A stretch of 64,000 bases of DNA from Acidobacteriota bacterium (lineage in GTDB: Bacteria > Acidobacteriota > Terriglobia > Acidiferrales > UBA7541), in NCBI GenBank assembly GCA_003223215.1, contig QHYH01000079.1, positions 1 to 64,000 of the forward strand, read 5' to 3'. The number at the start of each line of letters is the position of its first letter. The stretch's first letter is position 1. The translations under genes were made by a program, and so were the position numbers. This document shows positions 1-7,916 of this stretch, one piece after another. The notes under the pieces are model-generated. The model did no database searches. It saw nothing but the letters and a program-made list of their open reading frames with translations, and was not told the DNA's origin.

Positions 1-815
1 CAAACTGTACCTGGTCATCGAGTCGGTCAAGATGGACACAAAACACTGCCGGTGTTCCACAACTCCTGCTCCTGCTGGCGGCGCGGGAGGATGGCTCATG
101 AAGTAAAGATCGACGTTGCACGGGAAAAACTAGAAATCAAGCCTGCTTGTTCTTGCGCAACAGGAAGCCCATGGGTGTGTTCCAAACTCGCCGCCGGGCC
201 AAGTGGCTCAACCCAAACCGGCGAAAGTGGATCCCTTTTAAACCGGCGCTAACACTGGTAGGACGCTTGAGCTACACGACCTAGCTGGGCTTGTGCCTGA
301 GCAGTAGCCGCTGGCTGGCCGAAGTTCTCGTTGACTACCCGTGAGCTGACGCTGTGATTGATTCCCGAGCCAGCAGCTACAGGAGAATTACTCACCTCGG
401 AGCCTTGGGCGTTCAGGGTCGCTGGGGGCGCGGGCGCGCCTGGCCGCCGCGCTGTCAAGGGCGCGTGGTTTTCGCGTTTATCGGAGCGAAGCGGGAGACC
501 CTTGATCCAGGAGAAGCGGGCGGTCCAGGCGCAGATTTTCGGCAGGAAGGGCAAAAAGATGGAACCTGCGGAAGGAATCTGCAGTGGCGCAGGATGGGAC
601 TGCGCGCAGGTCTTTTGCGGATTGACATGGGGCAGGCGTCTCTAGAGACTTTCAAGGGGGCAAGAGGGTAATGTCCCTCATGGCTTTGGTCACTTCAGTT
701 TTTGGAGGGAATCATCGGAATATCTTGAGTTGAGTCCAGAGTGGTTTGAGCGCCGGGGACAGGGAGTCCCAACGTTCCCACGCCCCCACCAGCCCGGCCA
801 GCATACCCGAAAGGA
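1..815. other. No supported gene; possible tail of an upstream ORF
   Basis: A frame open from base 2 stops with TAA at 104-106 and could be the last 34 codons of a gene entering from the left, but the residues match no family I know. From 107 to 815 I see no ORF with a convincing start, ribosome site and composition. The short ORFs here overlap on both strands and look random. A weak hairpin, GAGGG with CCCTC, lies near 664-679 without a T tract. Confidence 0.35.
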
Positions 816-1139
816 GTGAGAAGTGTGGGCGGCCGAATGTTTCTGCCGACTGGCCGAGTCGAACACCGGATTGCAAAGATAGAAGTCGTAGAACTCTTGC
901 ACGTGGGAGAATCGCCGGTTGCGAAAGTTGAGGCGATCACAGAAAACGTGAGCCTTCGAGGCGCGCGGGTGATTACCGATTCAATTTGCTCTCCGGGGAA
1001 GCTTGTGAGTTTGGATGCACCAGAGGAGCACCTGAAGTTGCAGGCCCGGGTAGTTTACTGTCAATTTCTGGGGAAAGGGAAATTTGCTATTGGGCTCCAA
1101 CTTGACGAGCGCGTTGAGGAATGGCAAAAGCCGCCTTAG
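816..1139 (+). CDS. PilZ domain protein
   Basis: A small single-domain protein of about 100 residues that I read as PilZ, a beta-barrel domain that often binds cyclic di-GMP. The visible pattern is an Arg-Val-Glu-His-Arg segment near residue 15, then the second PilZ motif as ENVSLRGARV near residue 44, then a strand ARVVYCQ and a closing FAIGLQL strand. The first RxxxR motif is weak, so ligand binding is uncertain. GTG at 816 is the outermost start. GTG 825 or ATG 837 are better placed behind the AAGGAG at 811. It stands alone. Three similar proteins occur elsewhere in the window. Confidence 0.75.
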   Translation: MRSVGGRMFLPTGRVEHRIAKIEVVELLHVGESPVAKVEAITENVSLRGARVITDSICSPGKLVSLDAPEEHLKLQARVVYCQFLGKGKFAIGLQLDERVEEWQKPP

Positions 1140-1218
1140 CTCTGATGGTGATCACCTTTCAAGAAGCGTGGGTGCAATCGGTTCTGGGTGCCAAGCGGCC
1201 ACGTTTCTGCTCTTACGC

Positions 1219-1596
1219 CTAGGGCCTAAGCAGCAGTGGTGTCGGGAGCTCGTTCACAAGGCCTTCTTCGTTGGTGCGAATGGAATCACATAGCGGGCAT
1301 CGCCACAGCCGGAAGGCCCTTTTCTCTGGATTAATTTCCGCAAGATACATCCGTTGACCGTCGCGGCGGCATGTGACGCGAGGAGTCATATCGTGTTCGA
1401 CCTGTCCGTGCTTAGCGGCAAGGAAGTATCCTTTTGATGGCGTGTAGCTGACGGCGCAATCTGGTTCCGGACACGCATACGTTGACGTGTGCGTTGGCGC
1501 ACCCTCGGTTTTTATGAGAACCTCGGTCAGCCTCATTTCAATATGATGTTCGTGGCAAAGCGCGTGAAGTTGTTTGGCGGGCTGAGGTGTTGGCAT
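1219..1596 (-). CDS. Conserved hypothetical Cys/His-rich (zinc-ribbon-like) protein
   Basis: A 125-residue protein with three pairs of likely metal ligands: CHEHH near residue 14, CPEPDC near 42, and TCRRDG with CPLC in the last third. The pattern suggests a small zinc-binding fold, but I cannot name the family. The ATG at 1596 follows a perfect AGGAGG on the minus strand. The gene sits 12 bp behind the receiver-like gene that ends at 1609, so the two probably share a transcript. Function unknown. Confidence 0.65.
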   Translation of the reverse strand: MPTPQPAKQLHALCHEHHIEMRLTEVLIKTEGAPTHTSTYACPEPDCAVSYTPSKGYFLAAKHGQVEHDMTPRVTCRRDGQRMYLAEINPEKRAFRLWRCPLCDSIRTNEEGLVNELPTPLLLRP

Positions 1597-1608
1597 AATG
1601 CCTCCTAA

Positions 1609-2223
1609 TCACGCGCCGCTGGTGGAAGCGTTGCTCGACCCTAGACTATCAGGGGAATCCACTAATAGTTGAGCGACAATCGGCAGCCAGTTCTCCGGAC
1701 CGTTCAGTCTCACGTTGTAATCTGCTCTGAGGACTTGTTGATGAGGCGGATTCAAGGCAAGGATTTCGACTTCCGGGTATTTCACCTTGAGCCAACCAAC
1801 CATTTCTCTTCTGGTCTCTTCAGGTGCAGCGTGACCGACGATGAAGAGGTCGTAATGCTGAATCGAGCTTAAAAGAACTTTGGCGGCTTCGTTGCCCAAC
1901 ACCGAGATGACGCCATAGCCACAGCCCAAAAGCAGTTCAGCTCTCTGAAGTCTTGATTCTTCATCGTAGGCAATCTGGAAAATCCGCTTGATGGATCGCC
2001 CTGCCAGGGGCATATTCATCTGCGCGACAACTTGGTGTGTGTTTCTATCGGCGGCAAAGCATTCATTGCTAGTGCGTTTCGATAGCTCTTCGAGGGATAA
2101 CTTGGCAAACTCCAGACCGGTGACGGCGGCCCTCTTTACAGAGGAACCATCAGGCATGACCTCGAAAATGCCATACGCCCGATACACTGCTACACCTCTC
2201 CGGGCCTCCTGCATCGGCGTCAA
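1609..2223 (-). CDS. Two-part protein with a C-terminal pseudo-receiver domain
   Basis: About 204 residues from a TTG at 2223; ATG 2214 is an alternative start. Residues 10-65 form a small conserved module with the cores YGIFEVMPDGS and SNECFAAD, which I associate with acidobacterial proteins of unknown role. Residues 80-195 read like a response-regulator receiver: a KRIFQIAYDEESRL opening, a LLGCGYGV turn and a VEILALNPP strand. Where a receiver carries its phospho-acceptor Asp, this one reads YDLFIVGHAAP, so the Asp is absent and phosphorylation is unlikely. It precedes the Cys/His-rich gene by 12 bp. Confidence 0.65.
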   Translation of the reverse strand: MTPMQEARRGVAVYRAYGIFEVMPDGSSVKRAAVTGLEFAKLSLEELSKRTSNECFAADRNTHQVVAQMNMPLAGRSIKRIFQIAYDEESRLQRAELLLGCGYGVISVLGNEAAKVLLSSIQHYDLFIVGHAAPEETRREMVGWLKVKYPEVEILALNPPHQQVLRADYNVRLNGPENWLPIVAQLLVDSPDSLGSSNASTSGA

Positions 2224-2563
2224 TGATGGCTCTGGTGCGGAGCGCCGGACGTTCTTAAACCATTTGAAAGTCAGCTTGCGCTGTGGCTACTTGCTCGAGA
2301 GCGTAGACCCACGAGGTGGGCGTCGTCAAGTCCCTAATCTTTGGCGGAAAAGACCTAGCAAACGAGATCCCTAAAAACCTCAGCGTTTATGCGGCTTCTG
2401 CCACTTCTCAGCGGGAACGGTCAGTCGTTTCACCGTATATCACATGATACAACGCCGTTGCAAAGCGGCTGTTTTGAGTCTCTGGGGATTTCCAGCGGGA
2501 ATTATCGTGTGACTCTTCTATCGGCTCGTTAGATTCGCAATTAAAGGGTGAACGGACAGCTTC
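2224..2563. other. Intergenic stretch, nothing recognised
   Basis: About 340 bp between the minus-strand receiver-like gene and the small plus-strand gene at 2564. It should hold divergent promoters, but I found no clear -35/-10 pair, riboswitch or repeat. Confidence 0.3.
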
Positions 2564-2785
2564 ATGACAGAAACCAAGCATTGCAAACGCTCAAACGGGA
2601 CAGAACGAGCCTGGTTCCGTACCAGAGAAGAGGCTGAGGCTTCCGCTGGCGACCCGAAGAATCATCCGGTGTATCGTGGGGACGCTGCACACCTGTGCGG
2701 AAAATGCGGATTCTGGCATCTCTCCAGGGCGGAGTGGTTATTCCCTGAATGGGAGACGTTGGAAGAAAAAGCGACCGTAAATTAA
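2564..2785 (+). CDS. Small zinc-finger-like hypothetical protein
   Basis: 73 residues with a CGKCGFWHL knuckle near residue 46 and an upstream Cys-Lys-Arg, consistent with a compact zinc-binding peptide. Phage and soil bacteria carry similar short proteins of unknown role. The start is ATG 2564. It ends 10 bp before the next start, with a purine-rich GGAGAA ribosome site between them, so it is probably co-transcribed with the small membrane protein. Confidence 0.5.
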   Translation: MTETKHCKRSNGTERAWFRTREEAEASAGDPKNHPVYRGDAAHLCGKCGFWHLSRAEWLFPEWETLEEKATVN

Positions 2786-2795
2786 ACGGAGAAAC

Positions 2796-3033
2796 ATGTA
2801 CGTTCCAAAGATGCTTAACGGCTGGAAGAGAATTGGAATCATCCTATCAGTCTTTTGGATTCTCGTTGCCTACGGAGTAACCTACATGAGCACCCTGGAT
2901 CTCGGTGTGCGTGGTGCCAATGAAGAGGCTGCACTGATCGCCTTCTTTCCCGTACCACTCGCCTTGGGGGTTCGTCTACCTCATTTTGTTTCTTGTGCGG
3001 TGGGTTAAGCGTGGGTTTGAACAAGCCCGATAG
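2796..3033 (+). pseudogene. Small two-TM membrane protein, frameshifted
   Basis: Begins MLNGWKRIGI, then a transmembrane segment (residues 14-31). In the starting frame it ends early at 3008 after losing sense near 2965. One frame over, the sequence continues from WGFVYLILFL as a second transmembrane helix and a basic tail ending at the TAG 3031-3033. Removing one T near 2961 joins the two into a 78-residue protein of the expected architecture: two helices, with Pro-Leu-Ala-Trp entering the second. Either a real frameshift or a base-call error. Confidence 0.55.
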
Positions 3034-3381
3034 CCAGGAGACCCGCCTGCGTCCTTAGCCAACATGCTACGTTCTGCTACATGTAAGCCCGATTTGAGCG
3101 TATATTTCGAGGGCGCGAAAACACTGACGATTTCTGTGTTTTCATAAATGCCTTGAAAATCAGCATTTTTCAGACAGCATACAGGCTGCGAGAACCATTT
3201 CCGCGTTGTCTGGCCCAAACCTATTCCGAATCATCTTCATCTTTGGCAAAATAAAAGTTGCATGTCCAGCTTGCAGAGAACTGACTGAGCTATACACTTT
3301 CTTGCTCGATAAAATCTTGCAGGCTCCCAGTCCGGAAATCCGAAGTGCCGACAATGCGGGGCCGAGCTTCGCGCCGATGAC
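3034..3381. other. Intergenic stretch, nothing recognised
   Basis: About 350 bp. A plus-strand ORF from 3206 contains a CPAC pair but overlaps the downstream minus gene tail to tail and shows no ribosome site, so I do not call it. Confidence 0.3.
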
Positions 3382-3915
3382 TCAGGTAAACCGTCCAGTC
3401 AAAGCCGACATAGAATCCCCCAAAGCTGATTGGCCACGCTTTCCACCTGCAACAATGGAAACCCGTTCGCCTGTTTCCCCGTTGTAAATCACGTATTGAC
3501 CTGGCCTGACCCCTGCGAGTGCTCCGATACGTCGTCTCGCGGCTTCAAACGTTCGCGCCCTCTCTATGAAATGAAGCTCTCCATCGTCGAGGACATCGCC
3601 GAGTACTTTGAGGACGCAGAAAGGCAGGCGCACGCGGCGATTTGCTGCAAGCCACTTTCGTGAGTGGACACTGCGCCAGTACGAGGACGAGCGTTTCCAA
3701 AGCGTCTTAAGTTCGTTGGACATATAGGCCATCCAGATTTCAGCGTGGCTGGCTCCCTCCAATTTGCAGGTTTTCAAAGCAACATCCATCGGGTGAATAC
3801 CTAAATTTTGAGGGGGTGGAAAGGACGCGTTGGTAGGCACCTTCCTCTGTCCAGCCCTCTGTAGAAGGGGGGCCATGCGTTCGTACGTTCGTATTGACGC
3901 TTCCCAAGCCCCCAC
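3382..3915 (-). CDS. Hypothetical protein
   Basis: 177 residues from GTG 3915; ATG 3876 is an alternative. No family recognised. It has no signal peptide or membrane segment. The C-terminal 70 residues look best formed: a basic helix EAARRRIGALAG, then a short strand QYVIYNGETGERVSIV ending in a glycine-rich tail. Nothing in the neighbours suggests a role. Confidence 0.45.
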   Translation of the reverse strand: MGAWEASIRTYERMAPLLQRAGQRKVPTNASFPPPQNLGIHPMDVALKTCKLEGASHAEIWMAYMSNELKTLWKRSSSYWRSVHSRKWLAANRRVRLPFCVLKVLGDVLDDGELHFIERARTFEAARRRIGALAGVRPGQYVIYNGETGERVSIVAGGKRGQSALGDSMSALTGRFT

Positions 3916-4090
3916 GTCGTCGACGTCGTGCGGGATACCAACAGTTCAAGTCGAATCGATCTCTCCACGTGATTTAAGCCCGGACCCCGATGCCGGGAGC
4001 AAATGGCAACGGCAAATTTTCATTCGGTGGGCGGCGAGGTTCAAGCAGATGTACGGCAATTAAGGTAGATTGAGGGAATAGGAGGGTCGT

Positions 4091-4255
4091 GTGTTCGACA
4101 ATCCCTTCATTCACGTAGAGGACGTTTGGCGTATCGTTGGATTGGTGTTTTTATCGATTTGCGGAATCGCAGAACTCGTTGCGATTAGCCTAGCAGAAGG
4201 TCATCGGCTAAAGAACAGAGGTCTTAGCAAACAGCCACCTTCTCGCGCGTTTTAA
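4091..4255 (+). CDS. Small single-TM membrane protein
   Basis: A 54-residue ORF starting at GTG 4091, five bases behind a clear GGAGG (4081-4085), and ending at TAA 4253-4255. Residues 13-33 (VGLVFLSICGIAELVAISLAE) form one predicted transmembrane helix, followed by a short basic, proline-containing tail. It is too short for default gene callers. The strong ribosome site and membrane segment support it. Function unknown. Confidence 0.45.
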   Translation: MFDNPFIHVEDVWRIVGLVFLSICGIAELVAISLAEGHRLKNRGLSKQPPSRAF

Positions 4256-4518
4256 GAAAATTTCTTGTGGGTCCTACTGGACATGGTAGCGGATCTACGA
4301 ATCGCGAAATCGACTATGCTGCCCGGCACCTATGCGAGGACCTCAACCACATGCAGCCCGTAACCTTGGAACTGCAACTCAAGAGCCGAAATGTGCCGCC
4401 TGCTCTTGAATCAGAAAACGGCCCGGCCGAAAACCCACAAGAAATTATTTTGGATTCTCCCTCGTGTAAGCGCTTATTTTTGTGGGACCTATGAAGACAC
4501 CCTTTTCAGCGTGGCTGT

Positions 4519-5094
4519 TTGCTAAGACCTCTGAAGAAGAAACTAGAGGTCGTCGCCACTGCCTTCCTGTTTTTGTACATCGGCTCAGATGTCGTAGCAC
4601 ACAATAATGAGGTAGCCGCACGACAGCTTGAAACGGATGGGATTCAAAATCTTCTCAAATTTACCGCCAATTTTCTAACTGCTAAGAATCGTTCCTTTAA
4701 CGATGAAATGATCTTCCGAAACAGGGCACGGGCTGAAACTGCACGGAAAAGCAATGAGCAGCCGAAGATTGCTGTTAGCCTTAGCCCAGTTATACTGGGC
4801 GCTGTAAGCGTAGATATACTTTCAACAAATTTGGTGCCGTTTCGATACCGATATAGGGTCACTACTGAGGGAGGCGGTGAAATTTGCAGTTCGCCTGATG
4901 AACCTCAAGACGTGGTTCCCAATGGTACACTTCTGTTGGTCGGTTGCAGTTTCTCGGTCGAAAAGTTGCGACACGGATGCCTTGAACTAGATTTCACCGT
5001 GCTTTCGATGCCGAACAAGCCTCGCTACGAGGAAAAGATCGTGCGAAAGTACAGACTTCGTGAAGACAAAATGTCGCTAGAACCGATTTCCTAA
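4519..5094 (+). CDS. Hypothetical membrane-anchored or secreted protein
   Basis: 191 residues from TTG 4519. A short basic start leads into a hydrophobic stretch (residues 9-22), a probable anchor or signal, followed by a soluble domain. Its C-terminal half, after about residue 90, is rich in beta strands and contains two cysteines at FAVGCSF-like and CSSPDEP positions. I do not recognise the family. The start is uncertain because no strong ribosome site precedes it. Confidence 0.5.
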   Translation: MLRPLKKKLEVVATAFLFLYIGSDVVAHNNEVAARQLETDGIQNLLKFTANFLTAKNRSFNDEMIFRNRARAETARKSNEQPKIAVSLSPVILGAVSVDILSTNLVPFRYRYRVTTEGGGEICSSPDEPQDVVPNGTLLLVGCSFSVEKLRHGCLELDFTVLSMPNKPRYEEKIVRKYRLREDKMSLEPIS

Positions 5095-5117
5095 CCCTTA
5101 ATTGAAATGCCGAGCAG

Positions 5118-5151
5118 TGGAACGGAACCGGGCGGACTTGAACCGCCAAAA
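5118..5151 (-). other. tRNA 3'-end-like fragment (T arm plus tail)
   Basis: Read on the minus strand, five perfect base pairs, GGCGG with CCGCC, enclose the T-loop consensus TTCAAGT, followed by CGGTTCCG and a CCA two bases out of register. No matching 5' acceptor strand, D arm or anticodon arm lies upstream, because those bases are the end of the ligase remnant. It could be a tRNA fragment left as an attachment site, or a chance hairpin. Confidence 0.3.
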
Positions 5152-5152
5152 T

Positions 5153-5416
5153 CTACACCTCCTTAACCACATCTCTCGGATTCTTATCCTCGCGCACCTC
5201 GCGCAGTCCAACGAACTTTGAATGCCTGAGCCGATCTGCCTCTGTCCACTCCAAAAATTCTATTTGGGCGACTGCCTCCGGTCGAAGCCAAACACATTCT
5301 TTCGTTTTCTCGGCAGTCAATTCGTCGCCCCATCGAGACTTGTGCGTGTCCGGCAGATTGACAAAAGGCATCGCAGGGGATGCGAGGGAGCGGATTTTCT
5401 CAATACAGGTTGGAAG
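5153..5416 (-). pseudogene. ATP-dependent DNA ligase (LigD-type), C-terminal remnant
   Basis: The last 87 codons of an ATP-dependent DNA ligase: a PFVNLPD segment, the SRWG turn, then a CVWLRPEAVAQIEF strand, EWTEADRLRHSKFVGLRE and a natural-looking DVVKEV end at the TAG. This is the OB-fold end of LigD-like ligases. The nucleotidyltransferase core that should precede it is missing and replaced by an unrelated gene (5419-6084). The matching N-terminal piece lies at 6175-6393, same strand and correct order. Without the core it cannot ligate. Confidence 0.8.
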
Positions 5417-5418
5417 AC

Positions 5419-6084
5419 TTACGGGAGCTTCGCCAGATCGAACTCGGCAGCGATCCGTTGACCATCTGCCGTAAGGACTACCACTTTGGCGTTGTCCGGG
5501 GCAATCTCGTCCCCGTCGTAGTGCAGAACAACGTCGAAGCCAAAGTACGCGTCGCCGACCGTGTAGCTGCGGAAGACTGGTATGCCGGGAAGCTCCAAGG
5601 GTTCGATGAGCCTGTCCCCTTGCCAAAGTTGAACCTGAAAACCCTGCCCACCATCGGAATGAGACCGGACATCCTTCCGAAGCTTTGAATCCTTTTGCGT
5701 CGCGGTTTGGGCATAAGTGGACGAGGAGTACGTGTCGGTGAAAAAGACGCGCACTCGCAGGCGAAAAACATCACCACGATCACGGTACTCCTGGGTAGCC
5801 TGTTGTGCACTGTAGCCGACTGTATGCTGACGAGAGAGGTCGACGGCTTCAGCATAAGGGGTGAAGAGTTCGATTTCGGAAACGTACAGGCCGGATTGCG
5901 GCATGGGTAGACGGCGGAGGTAGCTTTCCAGGAACTGAGCAGTTCTTTCGTCGTTCCGTTGGCCGAGGAAATACGCCTCGCGCACAGCTTGGTCAGAAAG
6001 GTGTGTGCCGAATGCGGCGGAACAGGGCCAAACAAGAAGCGTGACGGCAAGCGCGGAAACTACGGACTTGGGAGTGTGGTACAT
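5419..6084 (-). CDS. Secreted hypothetical protein lying inside a split ligase gene
   Basis: 221 residues with a clear signal peptide (SALAVTLLVWPCSAAFG, cleavage near residue 26). The mature part begins with a helical LSDQAVREAYFLGQRND segment. The rest is a beta-rich domain with GDVFRLRVRVFF and YFGFDVVLHYDGDEI strands. The start ATG 6084 follows GGAGG on the minus strand. It occupies exactly the gap between the two ligase fragments, so it probably arrived with the rearrangement that destroyed the ligase. I recall similar acidobacterial proteins, but not a function. Confidence 0.7.
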   Translation of the reverse strand: MYHTPKSVVSALAVTLLVWPCSAAFGTHLSDQAVREAYFLGQRNDERTAQFLESYLRRLPMPQSGLYVSEIELFTPYAEAVDLSRQHTVGYSAQQATQEYRDRGDVFRLRVRVFFTDTYSSSTYAQTATQKDSKLRKDVRSHSDGGQGFQVQLWQGDRLIEPLELPGIPVFRSYTVGDAYFGFDVVLHYDGDEIAPDNAKVVVLTADGQRIAAEFDLAKLP

Positions 6085-6174
6085 GGGTGGCCTCCGACAA
6101 CTACATTCAATCCGCCGTTAAATCACCGTTCCCAAAACCTTAGACGGCGGCGCCCTGATTCTCGTTTCAGCAAG

Positions 6175-6393
6175 AAACGTTTCATTGTGGAACCCGTGGC
6201 TGTGCTGTCGCGACAACACATTCACCCCGCGATCAGATTTGACCCCGACAGCGCAGTAGCCGTCGAGTTTGATTTCGTAAACCCATTCCGGCCCGTCGAT
6301 CAGCTTTGGGACGGGAGCGCAGTCCATTGGTTCGATGAAGTCGGCCTTTCTTTGCGGCAGGAGGGTCAGGTTCGGTCGAATTGATTTCACCAT
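6175..6393 (-). pseudogene. ATP-dependent DNA ligase (LigD-type), N-terminal remnant
   Basis: About 73 codons from ATG 6393: the FIEPM opening typical of LigD ligase domains, then GPEWVYEIKLDGY with the KxDG active-site motif that holds the adenylated lysine, then a VNVLSRQ strand equivalent to the LWSRNG region. Similarity stops soon after and the frame ends at 6118. The rest of the nucleotidyltransferase core is absent. The C-terminal piece is at 5153-5416. The full gene would have been about 300 codons. Non-functional remnant. Confidence 0.8.
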
Positions 6394-6665
6394 GGTCCGC
6401 TCATCAACTTCTTGTGGTCGTTCAGTGTGCAGACATAAACGATGTGCTAATGCGAACGAGGGGTTCAAAGACATGAATCCCTCCACCACTGCAAAAAATA
6501 ACAACCCGGGCACACCTGTACCGTCGGCCAGCTTCAGAAGCGTGCGCGGGGCTGAAAAACTGAAGCATGTGAGGGGGTACAGATAGACCCCGTTCGCACC
6601 TTAGAACTGGTGCATCTTTCGAAAGAGTAGCCCACTACTTACTGTGGGAGAAAAGGAACTCCGTC

Positions 6666-6986
6666 ATGCGGGTGACGAAACTATTGTTCATGCTGTTGCT
6701 ATTCACCGTTTGTTTGAAGGGACAAAATCAGACACGTATTGCTCTTTCACCACGTTCAACTCTACCCATGTCTCTCGTCGCTCAGGGGCTGGACAGAAAA
6801 TGTTCCGGGATACTCTTCACGTCGGATATTTCCAAGGCTGACTACGTACTGGAAGCCTCGGATACCGATGTTCGTTACGAATTCACACTACAATCTCCAT
6901 CTGGTGATGTGCTGTTCCATACGAGCACCAGGAAACCTGACAATGCTATGAAAGATGTATGCAAGTTTATAGGGAAGAAGAAGTAA
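6666..6986 (+). CDS. Small secreted hypothetical protein
   Basis: 106 residues: signal peptide (KLLFMLLLFTVCLKG), then a compact domain with KADYVLEASDTD, a strand pair YEFTLQSPSGDVLFHTSTRK, and a helical end AMKDVCKFIGKKK. The two mature-part cysteines could form a disulfide. I recall short acidobacterial exported proteins of this layout, but no function. It lies 28 bp upstream of the tRNA-Leu. Confidence 0.6.
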   Translation: MRVTKLLFMLLLFTVCLKGQNQTRIALSPRSTLPMSLVAQGLDRKCSGILFTSDISKADYVLEASDTDVRYEFTLQSPSGDVLFHTSTRKPDNAMKDVCKFIGKKK

Positions 6987-7014
6987 TGGAAAGCGACACA
7001 ATGAAGTAAAGTTT

Positions 7015-7100
7015 CGGCCCGTGGCGGAACGGCAGACGCGCACGGCTTAGGACCGTGTTCCCTAACAGGAGTGTAGGTTCGAATCCTACCGGGCCGACCA
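7015..7100 (+). tRNA. tRNA-Leu (anticodon UAG)
   Basis: A complete class II tRNA of 86 nt including an encoded CCA (7098-7100). The acceptor CGGCCCG (7015-7021) pairs with CGGGCCG. The anticodon stem CACGG/CCGTG encloses the loop CTTAGGA with anticodon TAG, the variable arm is long as expected for leucine, and the T arm is GTAGG-TTCGAAT-CCTAC. The discriminator base is A. It is intact, with no adjoining integrase. Confidence 0.95.
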
Positions 7101-7916
7101 GAGGAAATAATGGATCAAAAAGCATACATCAATGCGATGTGGATTATGTTCCCAAATAGCACCCTGCAAAAACACGGCACCGGGCGAAGTGGTGGACCTG
7201 GGCGAGATCGGTGCGACGAAAACCAACCGGGCTTTATATGGGTTGCTGTGGGTATTAGAAATCCTGGCGATTGTTGTTTTGATTCTGGTCCTTGCTCTGC
7301 CGAATCCAGACTACGCCTGGAGACAATCCATCGAGTGGCAGCAACATCCGTCACCAGACCTACAAGGCACTTCTTGAGAAGAAGCGGCAAGGCACGGCCC
7401 TGCGTCTGATATTCGCACTCCCATTCGGGGTCACCGCCGCCTGCCCCTTTTGCAGGCTGTTTACGGAGCGGATTCTGTCGTCTCGCACATATTCCCGGAA
7501 TGGCACCGTCTAAAACGCTTCTACGTGTCAAGGCGACTGGCCGAGAGATTGAGGAATTCGTAGCGAGGCTTAGTGTTGCCGATTGTTGCCAAATTGATCG
7601 GTCATAACAGGTCATATCGGGACATTGCAGGATATTGATCCCATCCTGTAACCAGTTGAAAACCCTAAACATACCTGCATTTTGGCTGATTTTTGCCAAG
7701 TGCCTGCCGGGAACGGAGCCTTACGGCGCATCGGGTAAGACCTCACGCGCTGTGGGCGACTTACCAGGGTAAGGGCGATTTGCCGCAATCCCTACCTCCG
7801 CAGTCGGCTCTAAAACACGAAGAAACCTGCTGCTATTTTTGACAGTATGCATAAACCCTGCAATTGTAGATTGTTTGGTAAGTTCGACGCAGTTCGGACT
7901 CCACGCGGGTAGATCC
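7101..7916. other. Poorly coding stretch downstream of the tRNA
   Basis: About 800 bp without a convincing gene apart from the doubtful ORF at 7132-7377. Translations from 7380 to 7900 show frequent frame changes and low-complexity residues. I see no integrase, direct repeat of the tRNA end, or terminator. Confidence 0.3.
7132..7377 (+). CDS. Possible small membrane protein
   Basis: 81 residues from ATG 7132. The N-terminus has CGLC and one more Cys, resembling a decayed zinc ribbon, and residues 36-59 form a strong transmembrane helix (LYGLLWVLEILAIVVLILVLALP). The layout of ribbon plus helix is common in hypothetical proteins. No clear ribosome site is visible and the ribbon is incomplete, so it may be a remnant. 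Confidence 0.3.
   Translation: MRCGLCSQIAPCKNTAPGEVVDLGEIGATKTNRALYGLLWVLEILAIVVLILVLALPNPDYAWRQSIEWQQHPSPDLQGTS

Noticed and set aside
249..671. Several overlapping 60-105 codon ORFs on both strands near the left edge
   Set aside because: They overlap one another, are Arg/Gly/Pro-rich as expected for random translation of GC-rich DNA, and none has a ribosome site or recognisable domain.
7101..7916. Possible integrated element downstream of tRNA-Leu
   Set aside because: No integrase, no repeat of the tRNA 3' end and no phage or plasmid genes were seen.
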